From positions 869,001 through 933,000 of the forward strand of contig CM032123.1 in the NCBI GenBank assembly GCA_018894105.1: DNA of 64,000 bases, read 5' to 3'. Shown here in pieces: positions 53,556 to 63,792 of the stretch. The translations under genes and the position numbers were made by a program. Below the pieces are notes generated by a model. It was not told where the DNA came from. It was given only the letters and a program-made list of their open reading frames with translations, and searched no databases. The DNA comes from Jacaranda mimosifolia. Its lineage: Eukaryota; Streptophyta; Magnoliopsida; Lamiales; Bignoniaceae. Within the stretch, counting starts at the first letter, position 1, and every line of letters starts with the position of its first letter.

Positions 53556-54045
53556 GGATTGTTCAATAGGAATAGTTTAACTCAATGTTTTTAAGATGGC
53601 CCAATTTAATATCCGGCCACTTGGATTGTTCAATAGGAATAGCTTAACTCAAATGTTTTTAAGATGGCCCAATTTAATATCCGGCCACTAAAGACAACGA
53701 CAAAGGATATCTTTGCCATTCTACATGCTTAAAATTAGTAGAACTAGTAAAAAATTATGACCCATTTTGGTCTAATACAATCAATTAAATTACAAATCTA
53801 ATTAAAATTGGCTAATATATAGTTGATTATAAGTGTGTTCGGTGACGTAATTTTGAGTTTTTAAGAGGGCCCAATTTAATATTCGGCCACTAAAGACAAC
53901 GACAAAGGATATCTTTGCCATTCTATATGCTTAAAATCAGTAGAACTAGTAAAAAATTATGACCCATTTTGGTCTAATACAATCAATTAAATTACAAATC
54001 TAATTAAAATTGGCTAATATATAGTTGATTATAAGTGTGTTCGGT
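53556..54045. repeat. Nested tandem duplications upstream of TIC22-like B
   Basis: A unit of about 67 bp beginning 'ggattgttcaataggaatag' occurs at 53556-53621 and 53623-53690. Overlapping it, a unit of about 200 bp (53656-53845) is repeated at 53857-54045 with only a few differences; both carry 'ctaaagacaacgacaaagga'. The repeats are recent and non-coding, and probably lie in the upstream region of the minus-strand TIC22-like B. Confidence 0.85.
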
Positions 54046-54612
54046 CATGTAATAAATTAATATGAATATTGTTGATTTATATCCAACTAAATCAACAAAA
54101 TTTAAATCCACATTTCATAAATATCATCATAGAAGAGAAGACAGAAAAAGCACTTGACAAAACTATTGGAAAGGAAAACACAAAACAAAGGCAATATCAT
54201 CATATTTCATGAAGAAACAAAACTAGTTTGACAAAAATACCACAATAAAGAACATAAAAAACATACACCACAACTTTTTTTTTTTTTGGTACAATGGTAG
54301 ACAAATATATTTCCTTCGTCATTTCTAATTTCTCAATGTAATGTTAAAAATTTCAGGTGGACTTTGGAAAATCTAAAAAGTCATAACAAAGAAACTACTC
54401 AATCTGCGTTTACACTTTACACAATGGTCGAGTCTTCGACATTACCCCCACAAAAGCATCGGGCATTCCAAGAACCCGCAGACTTACGAGAGTAATACAA
54501 CTTGTTTTGCCACAGATTAATACTTAGTGCATATACCAAATTAAAGAGAGAAACCCACCCACCCCTCTCTCAAAAAAGAAAGGAAAACAGAAGGCAAGAG
54601 CCAAACATCTAG

Positions 54613-54978
54613 CTAGTCTTTCTTTCCCGACGTCCCTTTGCGGATTTTCGCTAAAAGATAAAACACAGCCACACCAACAACAACGCCAACAATCACCGCC
54701 GCCGGGGAATGAAAGGGAGAAGTCTTTTGCGGCTTGCTCACAATGGCTCCACTTGAAGTCTCTTCCGTCGGAGCCGGCATCTTCTCTGTCTTGGGGTTGC
54801 CATTTCCCACCGCGTATTTCACGCTCTTCGTCTGTATCATGCAATTTCCAGTCTTGTCACGCACCATGCGGAGATTTGGCATTTCAATGTAAGGCGGCTT
54901 GGGAAATTTCAACCTTGTCTTCCTTTCATACTCAATTTCTGGAGGTAGTTTTTTTCTGGTCTTTGCCCAGCTGAACAT
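54613..54978 (-). CDS. Small membrane-anchored protein of unknown function
   Basis: An intronless minus-strand frame of 121 residues, starting MFSWAKTRKKLPPEIEYERK. The N-terminal two-thirds is soluble and basic, with a PKPPYIEMPNLRM section. A single hydrophobic helix lies at about 92-111 (PAAVIVGVVVGVAVFYLLAK), followed by a short Lys-rich tail, so the protein is probably tail-anchored or single-span with the bulk in the cytosol. I do not recognise the family. An upstream exon is possible, because 'ttcag|ctgggcaaag' at the start could be a splice acceptor; the true N-terminus is therefore uncertain. Overlapping frames in this stretch look like shadows. Confidence 0.6.
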   Translation of the reverse strand: MFSWAKTRKKLPPEIEYERKTRLKFPKPPYIEMPNLRMVRDKTGNCMIQTKSVKYAVGNGNPKTEKMPAPTEETSSGAIVSKPQKTSPFHSPAAVIVGVVVGVAVFYLLAKIRKGTSGKKD

Positions 54979-55184
54979 TCAGTCACTCTGATATGATGAT
55001 ATTTTGGTTGGGGAGCGGGAACATGGTGAATATTTTTAGAGGCTGAAACTAAGGAATCAAAGATTGAAGATAAACTTATAATGTGTGCTTGGAAGAGGCT
55101 GAAACTAAACACAAAGATTCAGGATAAATTTATAAGGTGTGCTGGGGAGGATATTGAACAGGTACTGCAGACCCTGAATATAAA

Positions 55185-55530
55185 CAGAAAAGCAAGAGCT
55201 TCTTGCTGCAACTGACCAGGAAAAAACGGCTTGGAGCTTTTTTTGTGAACTCCAGTTTCGGAATACCTTGCATGCTTCAATTGTTTGTGTATCACAAATG
55301 AAGTAATATGATTATGACTTAAATTCTATTTGTATTTCTTTTTATTTTGATTCTAATTTTATGTCTATATATATATATATCATATAATATTTCAATGAGT
55401 TTTTTTTTTATTTCTTTTTTCTTACTTAATATATTTTATATAATATATATATATAGGCAAAAATCAAGGAATAATAAAGGTAAGAAGGAATTAGATAAGT
55501 ACTCTAATATATATATATATATATATATGT
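55185..55530. repeat. Repeat copy 1 (pairs with 58540-58925)
   Basis: This stretch matches 58540-58925 in the same orientation. Both include 'taatatgattatgact' followed by similar T-rich DNA, 'atataatatttcaatgagtt', 'aaggaattagata', and end in an (AT)n tract (55508-55528). It lies upstream of the minus-strand gene at 54613. Confidence 0.7.
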
Positions 55531-57494
55531 CATAAAATAGGAATTAGAGGGTAAATTTCTGATGGAAATAGGAGGAAAGTGATTTAGAGGGAAATTAGAG
55601 GTAAATATTTTGGAGAGATTAATTTCAGAAGGAATTCGAATGAGATAGTTATGAAGGAAAATTGAAAGTAAAATTTTGTAGGGCGAAAAAATTTAATATC
55701 TAACCAAAAATTTGGATACCTATTCTTTTGATTATATAGACATTTTTTCCACTACAAATGTATAAAAGAGTTTGTAACAAAATATTCCTGCTAAGTATAA
55801 CAATATTTTAAACATAACAAATTTATAACTTAGATGATGATTTTCTAGTTAATATAGTTACCAAAGACGTGCTTTTATGATAATTAATATTTTTTACTGG
55901 AAACAGTTTTTTCAATTTGTGACTCAATAGGTGTTCTTTAGAAGGATATTAGAATTTTGTAAATATAAATTCATTTATCTAATATTTTTCTACTTTGATG
56001 CATTTATTTTTGTTACGAGAAATGCATTTTCTTTGCAGTGATATTTTTTATACTCTATATTACTAAAATGATAACTTTATAATATATTATACAAAAAGTT
56101 GGAAGTTCAATCTCTTAACATTCGATTTAATTCTTTGCATGAGACACCAGTATTTAAAATGTGAAAGTAGAGCACATTATATGATTAATGATTTTCATTT
56201 CATGGTGTTGAAATATGAGTATTATAATTAACAATCTATATGTAACTTACAAATTTAGAGTTAGCACTAACTCATATTTTTATAATATATTCAAATATAA
56301 ATAATTTTCAAATATAATATTTTAAAATGAAATATCACTTTTTTTTTTCAATAACAAACTGATTTTTCTTAAAATGATTAAAAGGAAATTATTTCTCTTT
56401 TAATCACAAGTTAAAATGAATATTATAAAGTAAAATATTTAATTATTTGAATTATTCTCAATGCATTGCACCTAACACATACTAATAATAATAATAATAA
56501 TAATAATAATGACTTGTAGTTCGACATTTAGCTTTTGGTCCACATATGATAATAAGTTGTTATTCACACAGTAATTTGGATCAAATTATTTTTTTGTCAT
56601 TATGCACTGCATGCGATCCAAAGAATAAAAAATATGAAAATTTTAATTCGATCATTTTTTTTTTTCTTATTGAGTTTTGGACATTCGTCTCTTTCGAAAA
56701 TAACGTTTTACATATGAAAATTAATAACTAAATTTGGACTCCAATGCTCCATATTTGATCCAAATTCGACATGATGTTTCCTAATCTTGTAGACGGTAGA
56801 ACTAATACTCTTTTCAAATTTCAATTGTTAGTAAATTCCAATCTGTCCGACAATATGGCCAACTCAGATCAAACCTTCCATGGTCTATTGGACTTCAAAA
56901 ACTCATCCCCATATATTAACTGACACACTCAAATTTCAATTGTTTATTAGAGGACTTGTGGCCCTAACCAATCTAGCCAAACATTGAACCAAGCCTAAAG
57001 CCCAATCCACATCAAGTTTATACCATTTCGCTCTTCCCTTGAACTAATTATATATCCATCTGGATCTCGTATTATTTGTAAGCTCTTAATTTAAACTTCT
57101 CTCTCTTTGTTTATGGGAGTGGGTTTTCTCTCTTTCTTGAGGGTTTGCATCTACTTTTCTAGGTGATTTCATTCTATACTTTTTTATGGTGTTTGATTGT
57201 ATAAATTAGGTGTTTAGGACTCCAGGGCATGAATATTGTATGAAAAATACATACGAAAAACTAACGACTCAAAGAATAGTGTGCTATTGGTGATTTAATT
57301 AAGTTTTCAAAATGAGGACAAAGTACTTCGATAAGAGAGAAATTATACTTTCTCATGAGAAAACCATAAAGTCAAAATTGCGTGTAATAATAACTTACGC
57401 ATTGATCATTTCTATTGTGGTTGTGCTTTAAGTTTTGATTGATAGGTTAACGAGAATGTAGTAACAAGTTCCTCTTTTAAAAATATCTAAACTT
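55531..57494. other. AT-rich spacer
   Basis: An (ATA)n tract occurs at 56480-56508. The inverted partner of the repeat at 1915-2045 occupies about 56945-57080. No gene is supported. Confidence 0.5.
56945..57080 (-). repeat. Inverted copy of the repeat at 1915-2045
   Basis: On the minus strand this reads 'agatggatatataattagtt' and 'ataaacttgatgtggattgg', as upstream of the small gene at 2161. No copy of that gene's coding sequence follows it here. Confidence 0.7.
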
Positions 57495-57612
57495 TTTTAT
57501 TTTTTTTATTTTTTTATTTATACACACGCACATCAGGAGTCCGTTTGGGCTCGAACTCCTAACCTCCCACATTATGTGGGAGACTTATACCGCTGGGCCA
57601 CAGGCCACTCGG
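57495..57612 (-). mobile_element. Short tRNA-derived SINE with 9-bp target duplication
   Basis: Read on the minus strand, the element has a tRNA-like head with box A TGGCCCAGCGG (57590-57600) and box B GAGTTCGAGCC (57548-57558), then an A-rich tail (T-rich on the plus strand, 57495-57520). A perfect 9-bp target duplication, tctaaactt, flanks it at 57486-57494 and 57613-57621. Head, A-rich tail and TSD are the marks of a SINE. At 118 bp it is a short member, similar in head to plant Au-type SINEs. It is not a functional tRNA gene, since the head does not fold as a complete cloverleaf. Confidence 0.8.
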
Positions 57613-57871
57613 TCTAAACTTGAAATATAAGAATTGACAATAATAAAACATTCCAATGATTTTCACCCACATTAATTACTAAACATTTCATATCTAATGA
57701 TGGTCTTCAAATTAATTACTCTTAATTCCTAGAACAAGCAGAGGCGACGATGGGATGAGGTGACAGCGAGAGTAATTCAATTCTAATCAGAAATATTATG
57801 CCATAATACAAAATTTCTACTGCACTTGTTTTTCTAGTTATTTCTAAGGGGATGAATGGTAAAAAAGACTA

Positions 57872-58230
57872 AAAGGGTGTCTTGGAGATCTTATAAATTT
57901 ATCAAAATATCTTAATAGATGTTTAAATGTTTATAAAATATTAAAATGTGTTTGGTAAATTTTTTTAAAAGGAGTTTACAATATCATAATATAAGATGAT
58001 AGGATTTTGTAAGTTCTTTTAGAAAAAAGTAAAGAAATTCTAACTTGCTTTGAAAATCTTAATAAGCTCCATTAATTTTAACTATTTTAATAACAACAAG
58101 CATCTTATAAACTTTAAAATCTTATTTTATCTAAATACTTTACTAACTCATTTTAAAAATAAAATCTAACATCTATAAAATGTCGGAGCTTATAAGATCG
58201 TTTAGATAAGTTTAGTCAAACACTTTTTAA
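57872..58230. mobile_element. MITE-like element, family of 7525-7840
   Basis: The right end, read on the other strand, is 'taaaaagtgtttgactaaac', as in the other copies. The left end 'gggtgtcttggagatcttat' is degenerate. The interior has the same 'gcttataag' palindromes. Target duplications are not clear. Confidence 0.45.
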
Positions 58231-58539
58231 GTCTCGAGGCATACGCCTTTTTAAAGTAGCATATTATAAGCTTAAATTTTAATATTTTATAAAATTTCAC
58301 ATTTTATAAAATTTCTTAAATAAATATAATCATCTACCTTCTAAATACATAAATATTCTCTTAAAATAACTACTTGACTACAAATCATCACATAAATATT
58401 CATAATGTCAAATAAAAGATAAACATAAAAGAAAAAAGTACTAGAATTCAGAAGGAAAAATCAGTAAATTAAAACCAAGGCGGTGCTTTGGAGAGGGTCT
58501 CCAAGATTCAAGATATTGAACAAAAATAGAAAAACGTAA

Positions 58540-58925
58540 GGGTCTTGCTGCAGCTCAGCTCAAGAAAGACGGCCCTAGATTTTTATTTTTATTTTTTTAT
58601 TTTTTTATTTTTTGGTTTGCAAACTCCAATTTTAGCAACCTTGACATGCTACAATGTTTTGTGCATTACAAATATAGTAATATGATTATGACTCAAATTC
58701 GATTTCTATTTCTTTTTATTTTGATTCAAATTTTATATCTACATTTTTCATATAATATTTCAATGAGTTTTTTATTTCTTTTTTCTTATTAAATATATTT
58801 AATGCCTATAAAAATTTTGTAGTAATTAAATAATATAGTAAATATGAAGGCAAAATCATGGAATAATAAAGGTAAAAAGGAATTAGATAGGTACTAATTT
58901 ATATATATATATATATATATATATG
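58540..58925. repeat. Repeat copy 2 (pairs with 55185-55530)
   Basis: This is the direct repeat of 55185-55530 and ends at an (AT)n tract (58900-58924), where similarity to the CML-TIC22 spacer begins. The AT tract is thus the apparent left edge of the duplicated segment. Confidence 0.7.
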
Positions 58926-58929
58926 CATT

Positions 58930-59975
58930 GAAAAAAGTGAAAATATACTCTATACATTTACATATATTAAGAATCAAAAGCAAATCAAATTAAAATAATG
59001 TGGAAAATTCTGCAGTGCAATTTTTTAGCTAAATTATCAATTCTGATGATAATCATCGTACACAGTTAATTATTTATTTATAAAGTCAAGTCACTATATG
59101 GTTATTAATGATTTTATGTTATTGATCTCTTTCATTTTGGGTTTATAAAATGATAGATTACATTAAAAAAAATTATCACAATTCTTTGCGTTTAGTCTAA
59201 GAGTAATTCAAATTTAGCACCAACTCAATTTTTATATAAATTCTTCACATAATTTGATAGATATAGAATCAACTTTGTCAATTTTATACTGCGTTGCTCC
59301 CAAATATATACTTTTCTTATTTAAAGTAATGATTAAATATTATTATTTGAATTACTATTTTCACTTTTCAATGATGAATTATGCCAAATTTTTAATACTC
59401 GTCAAAAACTTCATTTGCGTCTCGTCAAATGAAAGCTTTAGCAAAGCACGTCAGGAGCTGACCCGAATCCATTGTCCTTCCTAACAAATACTCTGTTCAT
59501 ATGTTGAGTATAAAATTGCACTTATTTTTATTATTTTCTCATCTATAAAATGAAAATATGGTTAGCTTATCTGTATACAAATATCAATTTTATAAAACTA
59601 AAAATGAATATAATTTTGATTTATGTTTTTCAGAGTAATCTACATATCTTATTTTATTGAAACAATTCACCAGATTTATTTTCTAAAATAAAATTTAGTA
59701 TCTTATAATAAGCTCACATATCTTATAAAATCTTCCAAGTAAATTTATAAGTCAAACACCCTTAAGTAGTATATAAATATTCCCTTCAATAAATACTTGA
59801 TTATAAATCATCCTGTGAATATTCATAATGTGATATAAATGATAAACACCGAAAAATATTAAGAAATCAAAAAGAAAATGAGTAAGGTACTAGAAAAGCA
59901 TATATTAATCTAACTTGGTAGATTATTTGTTTTAGCATTGAACTGTATATATATAATCAACTTAACTGATCGTTC
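58930..59975. repeat. Duplicated TIC22 downstream spacer, copy C
   Basis: This matches 45420-46482 and the later copy ending at 63792. Shared blocks include 'aagaatcaaaagcaaatcaa' and 'gaaaattctgcagtgcaa'. It lacks the 60-bp insert seen in copy A near 45800. There is no gene. Confidence 0.8.
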
Positions 59976-61176
59976 TTAGAGTTTTCTACTCCGTTCGGAT
60001 GTATAATTATCTATAGTTTTCCATCCCGGAGGTTTGAAGACAACATCGTTCCACTTTGATTTTGTCGAGCAATCCTGCAAAATTAAGAAACTTAAATACT
60101 CACTATAATCTAATTAATTAACAAAATTATTGAAGCACATTTTTATGAAAAATCTTTCAAAACATTTTTTAGAAAATATAATCATAAGTTAAAAGAAATC
60201 ATCAATGAAAATATGTATGCAAATATATATATATATATATATGCATGTAGAGAGTAATTAAATAATTCCTAACCATCATTTCTTGTATCATGTCTTCAAG
60301 AGCCGTCACATACAACACAATTTGGATATTATTAATGTGCATACGGAATTAAAGCCATTTTTTTTTAAATGCTAAATTAAAGTCACCTGAATAATTTCAC
60401 TATTTGTATCATTGTAATTCAATATTTTTTCTTTACGTAAAGCATTTTCAAGGTCCTCCTGCATAATTTACGAGGAATATTATATAGAGATGTTAAAATA
60501 CCTATATATATATACAGAAAATTAAGTATGGAGCATGGAAATACACCTAGGGATAAATATGTAACATAGTATAACCTTTTTTTTTATTTATTTTTTTATA
60601 TACCTTTTTGAAGAAAGCAGCCGGATAGTTATGGTTTTCATTGAATATCACTCTTACAGCATCTGACTGTAACCGGAAAAAAATAAATAATGATTATTAA
60701 TTTACAAGTGTGTAATTCTTGGCGTAATATCTAAATTTGTTGTTAAATATGTAAAGTCAATTTTATAAGATATCTTCTTTTCAATACATCTAATCGTTAA
60801 TATATAAGACAAAAAAAAAATAGATATCCATCAATCTATAACAAATTTTTTGAATAATAAGTAAATAAACGGCTCAAGCTCAAGTAAGAAAACAATTTTA
60901 TTCTTCATGATTCTTGAATCTTGACTCTTGAGCCACGAAAACAAGGAAGTAAACACAAAATTATTTCAAGGACATATATACAGAGTAAAAATATTAAACA
61001 ACATAAGCTAATTAGTTAAATTTTCAAGCATATAAAATGCATAGAATACTATAATATTAATGCAATCTCGTATATTGTTATTATTGTTATTGTTGTTGTT
61101 GTTGTTTAGTAAATTGAACCTGAAAAACAGGAACCCCTGAAAAGGTGTCACCATGGAGACCAGCCTTATTTTTTTC
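59976..61176 (-). pseudogene. TIC22-like: TIC22-like pseudogene, copy C
   Basis: Minus-strand matches to exons 3-7 of TIC22-like A lie at 61120-61176, 60604-60666, 60387-60458, 60274-60309 and 59976-60074. Four have the same length as in A and the last differs at its 3' end. Frames are open (for example AGLHGDTFSGVPVFQ and WNDVVFKPPGW). Two lesions remove function: exons 1 and 2 are absent, because the copy is cut at 61259; and the acceptor before exon 6 is AT (60311-60310) where copy A has AG. No substitute start or promoter is seen. Confidence 0.85.
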
Positions 61177-61183
61177 CTGTAGA

Positions 61184-61185
<2 letters not shown>

Positions 61186-61232
<47 letters not shown>
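61186..61232. repeat. ATA trinucleotide microsatellite
   Basis: About 15 uninterrupted (ATA)n units next to exon 3 of the pseudogene. In copy A the same place holds only 'aaaataacaaaatatata', so the repeat expanded in this copy. Confidence 0.9.
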
Positions 61233-61234
<2 letters not shown>

Positions 61235-61258
61235 TCACCCTGCAATTGCTAACAAATT

Positions 61259-61542
61259 AAGACACAAACAGGGATGGACTTCTAAGCATCTCAGAATTTC
61301 TCGAGATGAACACTAAGGATTTGGAACTAGGTGGCCTGACTGCTCTTAAAACAGCTTTTGAAGCATTGGATGTTGAAGGAGATGATTTAGTAACAGGAGA
61401 ACAACTCTATGAAGTTGTTGGGAGTATGGGAATTGAATTGTCCCTGGATGTCTTTCTAGATATTGTTGCTTCTATGGATTGAGATGGGGATGGAGCCATT
61501 GCTCTTGAGGATTTCAAACTTATAGTGAATTCCCTGGTTTAA
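61259..61542 (+). pseudogene. CML pseudogene fragment
   Basis: This copy of the CML gene starts at codon 64 (the first loop residue of EF-hand 2) and runs to the original stop (61540-61542). It retains loop 2, the degenerate third site and loop 4. A substitution turns Gly137 into TGA (61480-61482), inside the fourth calcium loop. DDCLD next to it has become DVFLD. It has no 5' half and no promoter: the DNA to its left is TIC22-like intron sequence. Confidence 0.9.
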
Positions 61543-63792
61543 ATTTCTCTAGACAGCAGAGTTTAGTACAGCTAGGGCTTCCCTTGTGTCCTGTAATAAA
61601 TATGATGCTAGTATTTGATACCATGAAGCATATGTTGTGTGCTTTGCTATTTTGTTCTATCTTATGAATTATCTAATGAATAACAATATCATTTGCTACG
61701 ACTTCGATAGCATGAAAATTTAACTTAAGAAACTAATGTGATTAAAAGGAGCAGCAGAGACGAGAGGTACAAAGATAGTACATATATTTTAAACAGAAGT
61801 AAGAAGATCTCAATTTATTTTATAAAAATTAATTTTTTTTAAAAATATTAATAGCGATCAGACTTCGAGTTTATAATAGAGAATAAATAAAAATAAACCA
61901 TAAATTATAGAATTTACGTCTCTATAGTAGTGATCTTTTAACTTAATTTTGATGTCAATGAATTTATATTGTAAAGTTATCACTATTTAAATAATACTTT
62001 AACATTTCTAATTTTTTTATAAGATAAATTTAATTTTGTGACACGATTCAAATGTATTTTTACATGTACTTTTTATGCATAACTCGTTGCTATTCCAATA
62101 AGATGTAGACCTAAAAAAATATTTAGGACCTCTCATAGATAGTTCTAGTATTACCAAAGCGTACACAAAAAGTAATTACTCAGAATTCTTTTTTCTTTTT
62201 CTTTTTACCCTTAAATACCATCCATCGTGTATTTCGGCAGATGCATGCTCAAGGAAACGAACCAGATTCTATACATTTAGAACTTAATAAATAAAGTATT
62301 TTAAATGGGCCGTAGTTTGGTCTCTGGCCTAAGCCCAACCCATTCCAATCTCTTGTCCACTTATAAATGAAAAGTTGCTTGCATTATTGGACACGCAATT
62401 TATACATATCTGGCTGCCCCCATATATTGACTTAAATTATTATTGCACAATTCATTTCATACTTAGGACTTATTTGCTTTAATTGATTATGCTTAATAAA
62501 TACATAATCACGACTTGATACATTTTTTTTGGAGTGGATAAGATTCAAAAAGATCAAATTACCTTGATTAGTACATAAAAAGATATATTAAAATAAATAA
62601 TAAAAGATTATAATCGTAAAACCATATATTTTGTTATAATTTGCTTTTCAGTTAATCTTACCAACTAAACGTGAAATTATATTGCTTTATCTTGATAGAC
62701 TTAAAACATATCAATTTGTTTATGTATCATTTATAATCACATCACTGCAAGCAAACCAGCCTTTAAGGAAGTATATGTATACTTCAAGGAAATATATATA
62801 CTTTATACATATACATATAGGTATAAGAATCAAAAGCAAATCAAATTAAAATTATGAGGAAAATTCTGCAGTGCAATTTTTTGGCTCAGTTTTCAATCTG
62901 ATGATAATTTCAAGTCATTATATGGTTATTAATGATTTTATGTTATCAATTTTTTTTTTCATATTGGGTTTATAAAATGATAGATTATATAAAAAAAAAA
63001 ATCACATTATTCTTTTCATTTAGTCTAAGAGTAATTCAAATTTGGCACCAACTCAATTTTGATTTAAATTCTTCAGATAATTTGATAGAAATAGAATCTA
63101 ACCATAATTGTTCAGATAATTAAGTTCTAAAAGATGTAATTTTCTTATTTAAAGTAATTATTTGATATTATTAATTGAATTATTGTTTTAAATGATGAAT
63201 TACACAAATTTTTTTACATTTTTAATACTCATCTAAAACTTGATGCATGTCTCTACAAACGAAAACTTTAGCGGAGTAGGCCAGAGCAGTTTCGAATTTC
63301 ATTCCTAATAAATATTCTATTTATATGTTGAGTGTAAATTGAACTCTTTTTTTTTTTCTTGCCCTTTTGTAAAAAAAAAAAAACATGGTTAGATTATTTG
63401 TATGAAAATATTAATTTTATAAAACCAAAAACGAATATAAATTTGATTTATGTTTTTAAGAGTAATTACATCTTATTTTATTTGGATACTTCAACAGCTT
63501 ATTTTTAAAATAAAATTTAGCATCTTATAAGCTTCCATATCTTATAAAATCTTTTAAATAAACTTAGTCGAACACCCTTAAGTATATAAATATTTTCTTG
63601 AATAAACACTTGACTACAAAATAATCATGTAATGTTCATAATGTGATATAAAAAATAAACATGTAATAATATTGAGAATTCAAAAAGAAAATGAGTAAGT
63701 AATTGGAAAAACATATACTGATCTAATTAAGTAGGTAGATTATTTATTATAGCATTGGACTATATGTATATAATCAACTCAATTGACCATTT
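61543..63792. repeat. Duplicated CML-TIC22 spacer, second copy
   Basis: Colinear with 43724-46482 over most of its length, for example 'aaatgggccgtagtttggt' at 44493 and 62306. Differences are absence of the 44614-45319 element, presence of a MITE at 62466-62762, and T-rich instead of C-rich DNA near 62190. No gene is supported. Confidence 0.85.
62466..62762. mobile_element. Tourist-like MITE, empty site in the first copy
   Basis: The ends are 'ggacttatttgctttaattg' and, on the other strand, 'aggctggtttgcttgcagtg', with TTA on both sides (62463-62465, 62763-62765). In the first copy the same place (45388-45390) has a single TTA and no insert. It is related by its ends to the outer element at 40948-42236 and has no coding capacity. 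Confidence 0.85.

Noticed and set aside
57534..57612. tRNA gene on the minus strand
   Set aside because: Box A and box B are present, but the arms do not pair as a full cloverleaf, and an A-rich tail with a 9-bp target duplication shows it is a SINE.
61008..61238. Minus-strand frame with Tyr and Asn runs
   Set aside because: It is translated microsatellite on either side of a TIC22 pseudogene exon.
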